From: an uncultured Erythrobacter sp.
GTDB taxonomy: Bacteria; Pseudomonadota; Alphaproteobacteria; Sphingomonadales; Sphingomonadaceae
Length of the DNA stretch: 64,000 bases
Direction: 5' to 3'
Assembly (NCBI RefSeq): GCF_947502395.1
Contig: NZ_CANMZM010000001.1
Location: forward strand, 496,001 to 560,000
Shown here: piece by piece, positions 7,199 to 15,206 of the stretch
Position numbering within the stretch: the first letter of the stretch is position 1
How the letters are laid out: every line of letters starts with the position of its first letter
Made by a program: the position numbers and the translations under genes
The notes under the pieces: generated by a model
What the model saw: only the letters and a program-made list of their open reading frames with translations
Told to the model about the DNA's origin: nothing
The model's database searches: none

Positions 7199-9844
7199 AT
7201 GGCAACGCGCATGCTAATCGATGCGCGCCACTCGGAAGAAACCCGGGTGGCGGTCCTCAAAGGCAACCGGATTGAGGAATTTGATTTCGAATCTGCTGAA
7301 CACAAGCAGATCAAAGGGAACATCTATTTAGCCAAAGTCACGCGGGTCGAACCCTCGTTGCAAGCAGCTTTTGTAGACTTTGGCGGCAATCGTCATGGAT
7401 TCCTGGCCTTCAGCGAGATCCACCCGGACTATTACCAAATCCCGCAGAGCGACCGCGAAGCGCTGCTTGCTGAAGAGGCTGAGGCTGCTGAAGAAGAAGC
7501 TCGCCTTCGCGCTGAAGAGGAAGAAGAGGGCTTTACTCCCGGCGAAGAATACGACGCTGAGGATGAGAGCGCTGAGGCTCTGGCAGAAGATCTTGCCGAA
7601 GACGGCCTTGAAGAGATCGACACATCGGACAAAGACAAGGTCTCGACCATCGAAGACGGCGCATCTGATGATGATGGCGACGATGATGACGAAACTGAAG
7701 ACGACGAAGAAACGGCCTCTGATGAAGACGACGACAAGAAACCGCGTCGTGGGCGTCGGGGCCGTGGGCGTCGCCGTCAGGGCAAAGGCAAGAAAGGCGG
7801 CCGTAGCCGTGCGAAAGAAGTCGACGAAGTGCGCGCCAAACGCATGGCACTTCGCCGCCGTTACAAAATTCAGGATGTGATCCAACGCCGCCAGGTTCTG
7901 CTGGTTCAAGTGGTCAAGGAAGAGCGCGGCAATAAGGGTGCGGCCCTCACGACCTATCTGAGCCTAGCCGGTCGTTACACCGTGCTTATGCCTAACAGCA
8001 GCCACGGTGGAGGGATCAGCCGCAAGATCAACTCAACAAGCGACCGTAAGCGATTGAAGGATGTTGTGAGCGGACTCGATCTACCCAAATCTATGGGCCT
8101 CATCGTTCGTACCGCAGGACTTTCACGCACCAAGACCGAAATTAAGCGCGACTTTGATTATTTGGCAAGGTTGTGGGACGGCATTCGCCAGAACACGCTT
8201 TCCTCGACAGCGCCTTCACTGATCCATTCCGACAGCGACCTGATCAAACGCGCGATCCGCGATATCTACAATCGTGAGATTGAGGAAGTGATCGTAGAGG
8301 GTGCCGAGGGTTATAAATCGGCAAAGGCATTTATGAAGATGCTGATGCCCAGCCACGCGCGCCGGGTGAAAGCCTATTCCGACCCCGTGCCATTGTTCCA
8401 ACGCTACGGCGCAGAAGACCAGCTGCGTGCGATGTATGATCCAATGGTCCAGCTGAAATCGGGCGGCTATCTGATCATCAATCCGACAGAGGCTCTGGTA
8501 TCGATTGACATCAACTCGGGTCGTTCGACCAAAGAGCATGGTATCGAACAGACCGCGCTTCACACAAACCTTGAGGCGGCACGCGAGATCGCCCGCCAGT
8601 TGCGCCTTCGCGATATGGCTGGTCTCGTCGTGATCGACTTTATCGACATGGAGTATAACTCCAACGTCCGTAAGGTCGAAAAGGCGATGAAAGAGGCATT
8701 GAAGAACGACCGCGCTCGCATTCAGGTAGGTCGCATTTCGGGCTTTGGCCTGATGGAAATGAGCCGTCAGCGTCTGCGCACTGGCGTCCTTGAAGCAACC
8801 ACACGCGAATGCCCGCATTGTGACGGGACTGGCCTTGTACGCACGGCGTCTTCTGCCGGTCTTTCTGCGCTTCGCTTGATCGAAGACGAAGCGGCCAAGG
8901 GCAAAGGCACGATCATCAAACTCGCCGCCAGCACCGAAGCGGCGATCTACATGCTCAATGAGAAACGTGGCGAGTTGGTCGAGATCGAACAGCGTTACGG
9001 TGTCACCATCGAAGTCTCACCCGAAGGTGAGGATGAAGGCGCCAAAATGCACGTCTCCAGCTCCGGCCCTCGCCCTGCAGAAGCGCCCAAGTTTGAACCC
9101 ATAGTCGATGAAGACGATGAGGACGATCTGCCCGCTGAGGACGATCTGGACGAAGACGATGACGATGCGCCGAAGAAAAAGAAACGCCGCCGGCGTCGCG
9201 GTGGGCGTGGCCGAAACAAGAAACGTCAGGATGAAAACGCCGCCGAAGATGAAGAAGCCTCAGAAGACGGCGATGCTCAAGAGGGCTCAGTTGAGGATAC
9301 CACTTCTGAAGACGGTGCTTCAGAAGACGAGGAAAAACCAAAACGTCGCCGTCGCCGCGGTGGCCGAGGTCGTCGTCGCAAGCAGGATGGTGATGGAGAA
9401 GATTCCGCAGAGGAAGCCGCAACCGATGGTGACGCTATAGAATCCGATACTCCAGAAGCCGAAAATCCATCTGAGACTGAAGCAGCGAGCGAAGAGGCAA
9501 GCGAGGCAGAAACCGAAGCCAAGCCGGAAAAGCCCAAGCGCAAACGCGCACCACGCAAGAAGAAGGGTGATGAAAAGGCCGAGGAAGCGCCAGCTCCAGA
9601 GGCCGCCGGTGAAGAACCCGCAGCACCTGAACTTAAAGCCGAGGAAGAGCCCAAGCCAAAACGAAAACGCGCGCCCCGCAAAAAGAAGGTTGATCCAGCG
9701 CCAGACGCAGAAACTGCGAAGGTGGAGGCGCCGGTGTCAAAGGACAAAACGGCTCCCGCCGAAACTTCAGAAAGCGCGTCTAAAGATGCAGGCGAAGATG
9801 CTCCAAAAAAACGAGGCTGGTGGCAACGCACTTTCGGAGAATAG
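7199..9844 (+). CDS. rne: Ribonuclease E/G family endoribonuclease
   Basis: 881 residues from ATG 7199 with GGAG 9 bases upstream. Endonuclease of mRNA decay and rRNA/tRNA processing, and scaffold of the degradosome. The S1 domain starts near residue 35 (KGNIYLAKVTRVEPSLQAAF) and is split by an acidic, then Arg/Lys-rich insertion from about residue 80 to 215, typical of alphaproteobacterial enzymes. The catalytic core has LVSIDINSGRS and VVIDFIDM, and the zinc-link CPHC is at 538-541. After about residue 620 the protein is disordered, alternating acidic runs with KKKKRRRRRGG-type basic runs, and ends KRGWWQRTFGE. Those tails are where degradosome partners and RNA usually bind. Confidence 0.97.
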   Translation: MATRMLIDARHSEETRVAVLKGNRIEEFDFESAEHKQIKGNIYLAKVTRVEPSLQAAFVDFGGNRHGFLAFSEIHPDYYQIPQSDREALLAEEAEAAEEEARLRAEEEEEGFTPGEEYDAEDESAEALAEDLAEDGLEEIDTSDKDKVSTIEDGASDDDGDDDDETEDDEETASDEDDDKKPRRGRRGRGRRRQGKGKKGGRSRAKEVDEVRAKRMALRRRYKIQDVIQRRQVLLVQVVKEERGNKGAALTTYLSLAGRYTVLMPNSSHGGGISRKINSTSDRKRLKDVVSGLDLPKSMGLIVRTAGLSRTKTEIKRDFDYLARLWDGIRQNTLSSTAPSLIHSDSDLIKRAIRDIYNREIEEVIVEGAEGYKSAKAFMKMLMPSHARRVKAYSDPVPLFQRYGAEDQLRAMYDPMVQLKSGGYLIINPTEALVSIDINSGRSTKEHGIEQTALHTNLEAAREIARQLRLRDMAGLVVIDFIDMEYNSNVRKVEKAMKEALKNDRARIQVGRISGFGLMEMSRQRLRTGVLEATTRECPHCDGTGLVRTASSAGLSALRLIEDEAAKGKGTIIKLAASTEAAIYMLNEKRGELVEIEQRYGVTIEVSPEGEDEGAKMHVSSSGPRPAEAPKFEPIVDEDDEDDLPAEDDLDEDDDDAPKKKKRRRRRGGRGRNKKRQDENAAEDEEASEDGDAQEGSVEDTTSEDGASEDEEKPKRRRRRGGRGRRRKQDGDGEDSAEEAATDGDAIESDTPEAENPSETEAASEEASEAETEAKPEKPKRKRAPRKKKGDEKAEEAPAPEAAGEEPAAPELKAEEEPKPKRKRAPRKKKVDPAPDAETAKVEAPVSKDKTAPAETSESASKDAGEDAPKKRGWWQRTFGE

Positions 9845-9854
9845 CCGTCTCGCG

Positions 9855-9894
9855 CAACCCCCACTTTATGGACTAGGCCTTGAAGCGGGGGTTG
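9855..9894 (+). terminator. Stem-loop between convergent rne and methyltransferase gene
   Basis: CAACCCCC (9855-9862) pairs with GGGGGTTG (9887-9894); CTT/AAG extend it after one mismatch. It begins 10 bases past the rne stop, and the facing gene ends at 9899, so it could serve both directions. There is no clean T-run. Confidence 0.5.
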
Positions 9895-9898
9895 TGGC

Positions 9899-10534
9899 TC
9901 ACACTTCCGCTTTTCTTGCCGCACCCCATTCGTTCCACATCACCCACTTGGGGGTTTTGGGCATATAGCCCTCCCCCAGCTCATTCACCTCAAACCCAGC
10001 CCCCCTGAAGGCTGAAAAGATCGGGCGAGTGAGATGGCAACCCCCAGCGAGCTTTTTCCAAACTGGCTCAATCCGGTCTTGCCACTTGGCGACATTGGCA
10101 TCTGGCGCACGCCCATGCTCCAGAAATAGCGCTGTCCCACCCGGCTTCAGGATGCGACGCATTTCTGAAAGAACCTGCTTAGGGTCCTCGACCGTGCAAA
10201 GCGTGAATGTGCACACCACGGTATCGAATGTACGGCTGGCAAACGGGATGTCCTCTCCCACCCCTTGGCGCATATCGACCGACCAACCATTCCCGGTAGC
10301 AGCCTCCCTGGCCGTCTCCAGCATCCCTTCATGGGGATCGATCCCAGCGTAGCTCGTCACCGCATCGACATCGTAGAATTGCTGATTGATCCCGCAGCCG
10401 CAACCGAGCTCAAACACGTCTCCACGCGCAAGAGGAACAACCATTGCTCGGCGCTTCAGAACCTGGCCAGTGCTGCAAGCACAGCCGATGACACGTGGCA
10501 TGATATGCGCGTCGTACCAATCTCCAAGTCCCAT
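9899..10534 (-). CDS. Class I SAM-dependent methyltransferase, METTL7/TMT1-like
   Basis: 211 residues from ATG 10534, chosen because GAGGAGGGG lies just upstream; the frame stays open to 10585. SAM-binding motif I is VFELGCGCGINQQFY, followed by AGIDPHEGML and the acidic/post-motif block FDTVVCTFTLCTVEDP. The later region (RILKPGGTALFLEHG, then KKLAGGCHLTRP) matches the order of motifs in the METTL7/TMT1 family (VVCTLVLCSV, GGxxxFxEH, DGCNLTR), whose animal members methylate small thiols. Substrate here is unknown; the family resemblance is from memory of motifs, not a search. The SDR gene lies 62 bases upstream on the same strand. Confidence 0.8.
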   Translation of the reverse strand: MGLGDWYDAHIMPRVIGCACSTGQVLKRRAMVVPLARGDVFELGCGCGINQQFYDVDAVTSYAGIDPHEGMLETAREAATGNGWSVDMRQGVGEDIPFASRTFDTVVCTFTLCTVEDPKQVLSEMRRILKPGGTALFLEHGRAPDANVAKWQDRIEPVWKKLAGGCHLTRPIFSAFRGAGFEVNELGEGYMPKTPKWVMWNEWGAARKAEV

Positions 10535-10596
10535 GAATATCCCCTCCTCTTCGGTCTGGAGGCAGATTCTGCGAAAATGACGCATTTGCCAAGCCC

Positions 10597-11364
10597 CTAA
10601 GGCCTGATTTCCTTTCCAGCGAAATCGAAGATCTCGCCGCTGTCTTCGCTCTTCAGATGAGACAGAACCCGTATCAAATTACCGGCAGCCTTAGCGGGAC
10701 CTGTCAATTGACCTTCAGCAAGGCCCTTTTGGAACGGTGCTGATAAATCAGTATCGACGGTCCCGGGATGAAGCCCAACCACGACACTGTGCGGGTGCGT
10801 GCGCCCCACCTCAATCGCAAAATTCTTGATGAGCATGTTGAGCGCAGCCTTTGACGCGCGGTAGGAATGCCATCCACCAAGGCCATTGTCCGATATCGAA
10901 CCAACGCGTGCGCTAAGCGCTGCAAAGACAAACGGCTCATTACGAGGCATCAAAGGTAGTATATGTTTCGCAATCAGCGCCGGGCCGATCGTGTTGATCG
11001 CAAAAACCTTTGCCATAACTTCGGGATTCAAGCGCTTGATAGTTCGCTCAGGGCCGGATCCCTCCTCCAGCGTCAGCACCCCGCTCGCTACGATCACCCA
11101 TTGAGGTGGCTCTTCACGCATCAACCGCGCTGCTTCCGCGATGCTGGCTTCATCGGTGAGGTCAAAAGCAAAGCGGGTGACATTGCTCGAAGTCACCCCT
11201 CCCGAACGCGAACCGGCATAGATGCACTCACATCCGATTCCCTTCAACTCCTCCAATAGTGCAGCCCCGATTCCTCCGCTTGCTCCAAAGATCGCAGCAC
11301 GCTTTGGTGGAATCGTGCCTTCACCCAGCATCAGACGAGTGGTTTGGTTTCCTACATTGGTCAT
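10597..11364 (-). CDS. SDR family oxidoreductase (C-factor-like)
   Basis: 255 residues. NAD(P)-binding Rossmann motif AAIFGASGGIGAALL near the N-terminus, then VIVASGVL (NNAG position) and the YRASK catalytic Tyr/Lys after an AALSARVGSIS strand. VVGLHPGTVDTDLSAPF follows, the PG motif typical of the C-factor/CsgA-like branch of short-chain dehydrogenases. Substrate unknown. The gene ends 62 bases before the methyltransferase, probably one transcript. It is divergent from sdhB across a 273-base gap in which I see no clear operator. Confidence 0.88.
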   Translation of the reverse strand: MTNVGNQTTRLMLGEGTIPPKRAAIFGASGGIGAALLEELKGIGCECIYAGSRSGGVTSSNVTRFAFDLTDEASIAEAARLMREEPPQWVIVASGVLTLEEGSGPERTIKRLNPEVMAKVFAINTIGPALIAKHILPLMPRNEPFVFAALSARVGSISDNGLGGWHSYRASKAALNMLIKNFAIEVGRTHPHSVVVGLHPGTVDTDLSAPFQKGLAEGQLTGPAKAAGNLIRVLSHLKSEDSGEIFDFAGKEIRP

Positions 11365-11637
11365 CGCAGCTACAGCGAAATGAAAGCGATTGAGTTCCCG
11401 CGAAAACAGGCGAGTGGGAAAAGTGTTGCTTTAGGCGAATCTGGCAAAGTATTGATAAGCGACAATTTTGGGTCTCTCGGGCCGTCATTAACACAACAGT
11501 GGTGTTCCACTAACGCACTTTAGCATTGCCTCGTTGAGTGAGAAGCAAGTCCCATATCAATCCTCGCAACACCCTCTCTCTTGCCACTCTCAGCCAAGGC
11601 GCTAGAACGGCCTTAAAGCAAACAGGAATAGGCGATC

Positions 11638-12420
11638 ATGGCGACCTTCACGTTACCGAAGAACTCGAAGATCAAAGGCAAAGGACAAGTCCATAAAGCC
11701 TCAGGAGGATCGCGGATCAAATCATTCAAGATCTATCGTTATGATCCCGACACTGGCGAGAATCCTCGCTATGACAAGTTTGAGATTGATCTTGATGAAT
11801 GCGGTCCCATGGTCCTGGATGCATTGTTTAAGATCAAGAATGAGATTGACCCAACGCTGACATTTCGCCGGTCATGCCGAGAAGGGATTTGCGGGTCGTG
11901 CTCGATGAACTTGAACGGCCAAAACGGTCTCGCCTGCACCACCGCGATTGAAGACTTGAAGGGCGAAATTCGCATTACGCCTCTGCCACACATGGATGTC
12001 ATCAAGGATCTTGTCCCCGATTTCACTCATTTTTACGCGCAATACGCATCGATCAAACCGTGGCTGCAAACCGTCAGCACTACTCCATCTGGCAAAGAGC
12101 GCCTGCAAAGCCCGAAAGAACGCGAGAAGCTGGATGGATTGTATGAGTGTATCTTGTGCGCCTGTTGCTCCACCTCATGCCCATCTTATTGGTGGAATTC
12201 AGACAAATTCCTGGGACCGGCTATCTTGCTTCAGGCGTACCGTTGGCTTGCCGATAGCCGCGATGAGATGACTGGCGAGCGCCTAAATGAATTGGAAGAC
12301 CCGTTCCGCCTCTATCGCTGCCACACGATTATGAATTGTGCGAATGTCTGCCCGAAAGGCCTGTCGCCAGCAAAAGCGATTGCTGAAACGAAAAAGATGA
12401 TGGCCGAGCGCGCCATCTAG
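11638..12420 (+). CDS. sdhB: Succinate dehydrogenase iron-sulfur subunit
   Basis: 260 residues. Subunit B of complex II passes electrons from the flavoprotein to quinone at the inner membrane. All three cluster motifs are present: [19 protein letters not shown] with a later LACTT for [2Fe-2S], [16 protein letters not shown] for [4Fe-4S], and [14 protein letters not shown] completing the [4Fe-4S]/[3Fe-4S] set. sdhC, sdhD and sdhA are not next to it: upstream is a divergent SDR and downstream a thioesterase and zapE. Confidence 0.97.
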   Translation: MATFTLPKNSKIKGKGQVHKASGGSRIKSFKIYRYDPDTGENPRYDKFEIDLDECGPMVLDALFKIKNEIDPTLTFRRSCREGICGSCSMNLNGQNGLACTTAIEDLKGEIRITPLPHMDVIKDLVPDFTHFYAQYASIKPWLQTVSTTPSGKERLQSPKEREKLDGLYECILCACCSTSCPSYWWNSDKFLGPAILLQAYRWLADSRDEMTGERLNELEDPFRLYRCHTIMNCANVCPKGLSPAKAIAETKKMMAERAI

Positions 12421-12431
12421 GCAGGCTTGGG

Positions 12432-12908
12432 ATGGTCGCGCGCGAAGAGTATTTCGAGGATGGTCCCTGCCCCGACAACCCGGGATGGCGGCAATGGAAC
12501 ATCAAGGATGACACAATTTTCAACGGCGTGGTGATGGGACATCTCATAACCCGAGTCGATGACGACGGTAAGTCTCGCCTGCGCATGTTTCCTGACCGCA
12601 AGCATCAGAACTTGCAGGGCATTATCCATGGCGCAGTGACTCTCGCGCTGATCGACATCTCGATGTTCACCACCATGCATATGATCGGTAGCGGAGATGC
12701 CGGTCCCTCGGTCACACTGGAGCTATCGACCCAATTTGTTGGCGGTGGCGATCCGGGAAAGCCGCTTGATGCCGTAAACGAGATTGTACGCGAAACCGGC
12801 AAACTCATGTTTATTCGCGGGCAGGTTGTGCAAGCCGATGACGTAGTTGCTTCTCATTCCGGAATCGTGCGTAAAATGAAACCACGGCCCTCTGAAGCTA
12901 CACAATGA
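12432..12908 (+). CDS. PaaI-type hotdog-fold thioesterase
   Basis: 158 residues. The core NLQGIIHGAVTLALIDISMFTTM is the HGG-like helix motif of the hotdog family (here IIHGAV with an acidic Asp in LID), followed by VTLELSTQFVGGG and IFIRGQVVQ-like strands (MFIRGQVVQADDVVASHSG). Family members hydrolyse acyl-CoA or acyl-ACP thioesters; the substrate is not predictable here. It starts 12 bases after sdhB and overlaps zapE by four bases (ATGA), so these three genes look like one operon. Confidence 0.88.
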   Translation: MVAREEYFEDGPCPDNPGWRQWNIKDDTIFNGVVMGHLITRVDDDGKSRLRMFPDRKHQNLQGIIHGAVTLALIDISMFTTMHMIGSGDAGPSVTLELSTQFVGGGDPGKPLDAVNEIVRETGKLMFIRGQVVQADDVVASHSGIVRKMKPRPSEATQ

Positions 12909-14035
12909 AATCCACGCTCGCCCGCTTTGAGCAACTGATTGCCCATGGCGAACTGCAAGCAGATCCTGATCAAAGGCGAGCCGCCGCGCGGCTCGACACA
13001 CTGCAAAAAGAATTGGAAGCAGAGCGTCCTGGCGGCCTTCTGACGCAGCTCTTCTCTCGCAAAACCCCGCGGGCCCAAGGCGTGTACATGTGGGGCGGCG
13101 TTGGCCGGGGCAAATCCATGCTTATGGATCTCTTCCACGATAGCCTGCGCATCGAAGAAAAGCGCCGGGTCCACTTCCATGCATTTATGCAAGAAGTCCA
13201 CGAGGCGATGCGCGAGGCGCGCAAGACCCACGAGGGCGACCCTATTCCTCCGGTTGCAGCCAAGTTGTCCGAGGGAGTCCGGGTGCTTGCCTTCGATGAG
13301 ATGGTGGTAACCAACTCAGCTGACGCAATGATCATGAGCCGCTTGTTCACCCAGCTCATTCTGGAGCGCGATGTCACTATCGTAACCACCTCTAACAGGC
13401 CGCCCGAAGACCTCTACAAGGACGGCCTGAATCGAGAGCATTTCTTGCCCTTCATTGACCTAATTCATACCGAGCTTGATGTGGTTAGCCTCAATGGCCC
13501 AACCGATTACCGGCTCGACCGAATTGGCGACATGGAAAGCTGGTATGCCCCGATTGGTGACGAGGCGACCGCAAAGGTTCGGGAGGTGTTCTTTCGTCTC
13601 ACCGACTTCGATCCAGAAGACGCGGCCAATGTGCCGGCGGGCGAGTTGGCGGTCAGTTCCAAACGAACCATGCGTGTGCCAAAATCGCTGAAAGGCGTTG
13701 CGGTATTCAGTTTTAGGCGCTTGTGCGGCGATGCACGTGGAGCCCCCGATTATCTGGCGATAGCGCGCTTCTATCACACAGTAATTATTGTCGGAATTCC
13801 GCAAATGGGACCTGAGCAGCGCAATGAAGCTGCACGCTTCGTGACATTGATTGATGCGCTTTACGAAAACCGGGTGAAGCTGTTCGTAACTGCCGCAAGC
13901 ACACCAGAGGACTTGTACCAATCAGGCGACGGCAGTTTCGAATTTGAACGAACTGTTAGCCGCCTTAATGAGATGCAAAGCGATGAGTATATGGCATTGG
14001 GCCATGGTGAGGATGCGGAAGCAATCGAGGCCTGA
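12905..14035 (+). CDS. zapE: Cell division ATPase ZapE (AFG1-like)
   Basis: 376 residues. ZapE is an AAA-type ATPase that associates with the Z-ring in proteobacteria; the mitochondrial homologue AFG1/LACE1 acts in respiratory-protein turnover. Walker A is VYMWGGVGRGKSMLMDLF, Walker B is VLAFDEMVV (usually LCFDEF), and TIVTTSNRPPEDLYKDGLNR and ISRFYHT-like regions are in the expected order (TVIIVGIPQM, RFVTLIDALYENRVKL). Length is normal. Position after sdhB and the thioesterase fits a respiratory-growth operon. Confidence 0.95.
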   Translation: MKSTLARFEQLIAHGELQADPDQRRAAARLDTLQKELEAERPGGLLTQLFSRKTPRAQGVYMWGGVGRGKSMLMDLFHDSLRIEEKRRVHFHAFMQEVHEAMREARKTHEGDPIPPVAAKLSEGVRVLAFDEMVVTNSADAMIMSRLFTQLILERDVTIVTTSNRPPEDLYKDGLNREHFLPFIDLIHTELDVVSLNGPTDYRLDRIGDMESWYAPIGDEATAKVREVFFRLTDFDPEDAANVPAGELAVSSKRTMRVPKSLKGVAVFSFRRLCGDARGAPDYLAIARFYHTVIIVGIPQMGPEQRNEAARFVTLIDALYENRVKLFVTAASTPEDLYQSGDGSFEFERTVSRLNEMQSDEYMALGHGEDAEAIEA

Positions 14036-14057
14036 CTGGTTTAGGCACCGACAGTCA
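14033..14057. terminator. Short hairpin across the convergent zapE / rpfF-like stops
   Basis: TGACTG (14033-14038) pairs with CAGTCA (14052-14057) with a 13-base loop; the arms contain the stop codons of both genes. Only 6 bp and no T-run, so termination is a weak inference. Confidence 0.3.
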
Positions 14058-14978
14058 AGCGGCCGCAAGACGATCAGCGATACGGGCTTGCGCTGATACA
14101 AGACGGCTCATGACCTTCAAGTCTGTCTCAGAAAGCTGAAGCGCAGCATCAGCCCAAAGCTCTGTAATATCAGTGAGTTCTTTCAACTCAATCGGCCAGA
14201 CGCGATCCGTGGCCTTGCGTGCACCGACCAAGCCTGCATGACGGCGCTCGGACTTCTTTATGAACTCGCGAACGGCACTCTCGCCTTCGCCAGGCTCAAC
14301 AACCTGGTGGACAATGCCAAGTTCGAACATCTCTTCCGCAGTGTAAGTCCTGTTCGAGACAACGATGCGATCCGCCATCGCTGTCCCAAGCTTGCGTGAA
14401 AGGAATGCGTGCGCTCCCATCCCAGGGAAAAGACCGAACATAATTTCGGGGAGACCAAACGTTGCATGCCGCTCCGCAATGATATGGTCGAATGAAAGGA
14501 GAGCCTCAAACCCTCCGCCTAGCGCGGCGCCTTGCACCAACCCGATTGTTAGCATGGGTAAGTCGAGCGACTTCACATTGCGCTCAAGTATTGCGCAGCA
14601 ACGATGGCCGTACTCGACAAGTCCCTTCCGATCCTTAGAACGGATCAATTGCTGAAAAAGCTCAAGATCGCCTCCAAAGCAAAAGACATCGTGCGACCGA
14701 CTTCCCAGAACAAGATAGCGAAGCGGCACCTTTTTTGAACCAAAGCCGTCAGCGATCAAGTCTTGCCACCGCTCAAAGTCAGCAAGCATGGCTGGGGTAA
14801 AGCTTGGTCGGCCCGAAGGGCGCATAAACGTCCACAAAGCTGCGAAGCTATCATCATAGAGAACGTCTAGCTCATCAAGCTCGAACAATCCTCCCGGAAC
14901 AGCACTGTTAAGAACGCTCTCAGCGAGTGCGTCTTCGTCTCCTGTTAGCGGGATTGCATTCCCCGCGCCGCTGTCCAT
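14055..14978 (-). CDS. RpfF-like crotonase, probable DSF-family signal synthase
   Basis: 307 residues from ATG 14978, chosen because GGAG lies 9 bases upstream; a TTG at 15086 is also in frame. RpfF (Xanthomonas) and Bcam0581 (Burkholderia) are crotonase-fold enzymes that dehydrate 3-hydroxyacyl-ACP and release cis-2-unsaturated fatty acids as diffusible signal factor. RpfF-like features here: an N-terminal block ending FMRPSGRPSFTP, RYLVLGSRSHDVFCFGGDLELF, GLVQGAALGGGFEALLSFD and GLPEIMFGLFPGMGAHAFLSRK. Glu158 and Glu178, 20 residues apart, fit the catalytic pair E141/E161 of Xanthomonas RpfF. No rpfC/rpfG sensor is in the window. It lies downstream of the XrtA locus on the same strand, separated by 228 bases with a palindrome. 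A plain enoyl-CoA hydratase is the alternative. Confidence 0.82.
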   Translation of the reverse strand: MDSGAGNAIPLTGDEDALAESVLNSAVPGGLFELDELDVLYDDSFAALWTFMRPSGRPSFTPAMLADFERWQDLIADGFGSKKVPLRYLVLGSRSHDVFCFGGDLELFQQLIRSKDRKGLVEYGHRCCAILERNVKSLDLPMLTIGLVQGAALGGGFEALLSFDHIIAERHATFGLPEIMFGLFPGMGAHAFLSRKLGTAMADRIVVSNRTYTAEEMFELGIVHQVVEPGEGESAVREFIKKSERRHAGLVGARKATDRVWPIELKELTDITELWADAALQLSETDLKVMSRLVSAQARIADRLAAA

Positions 14979-15110
14979 AGCATAAATCTCCGGACCTGAC
15001 CCTGATACGTTGGCCTTATGACCTAACGCTTTTGCACGACTTCTTAAGCGCCGTGTCGGAAAGGAAGGTAGTCCGATATTGCACAATTTTGCAAATTAAT
15101 ATTTTCACTT

Positions 15111-15125
15111 TCTAGACAGTCTAGA
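15111..15125. promoter_or_regulatory. 15-base near-perfect palindrome upstream of the RpfF-like gene
   Basis: TCTAGAC-A-GTCTAGA, 7-bp arms around one central base, in the 228-base gap between the amidotransferase gene and the RpfF-like gene. An AT-rich stretch that could hold a -10 element (TATTAAT on the minus strand, near 15095-15101) lies just downstream. Size and symmetry resemble operators of TetR-type dimers. The regulator is not identified. Confidence 0.45.
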
Positions 15126-15206
15126 TCATCACTGTGACAATATGGGACAGTTAGCGGCAAGAATATTACACGCCAAAAAATATTCCGTCCTCAATCAAAC
15201 GTTTGC

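Noticed and set aside
6835..7275. 146-codon plus-strand open frame before rne
   Set aside because: Ser/Arg/Thr-rich without domain character, no ribosome site, and it runs into rne in another frame.
7320..9840. Several long frames in other phases across rne
   Set aside because: They are by-products of the repetitive acidic and basic codons of rne and have low-complexity products.
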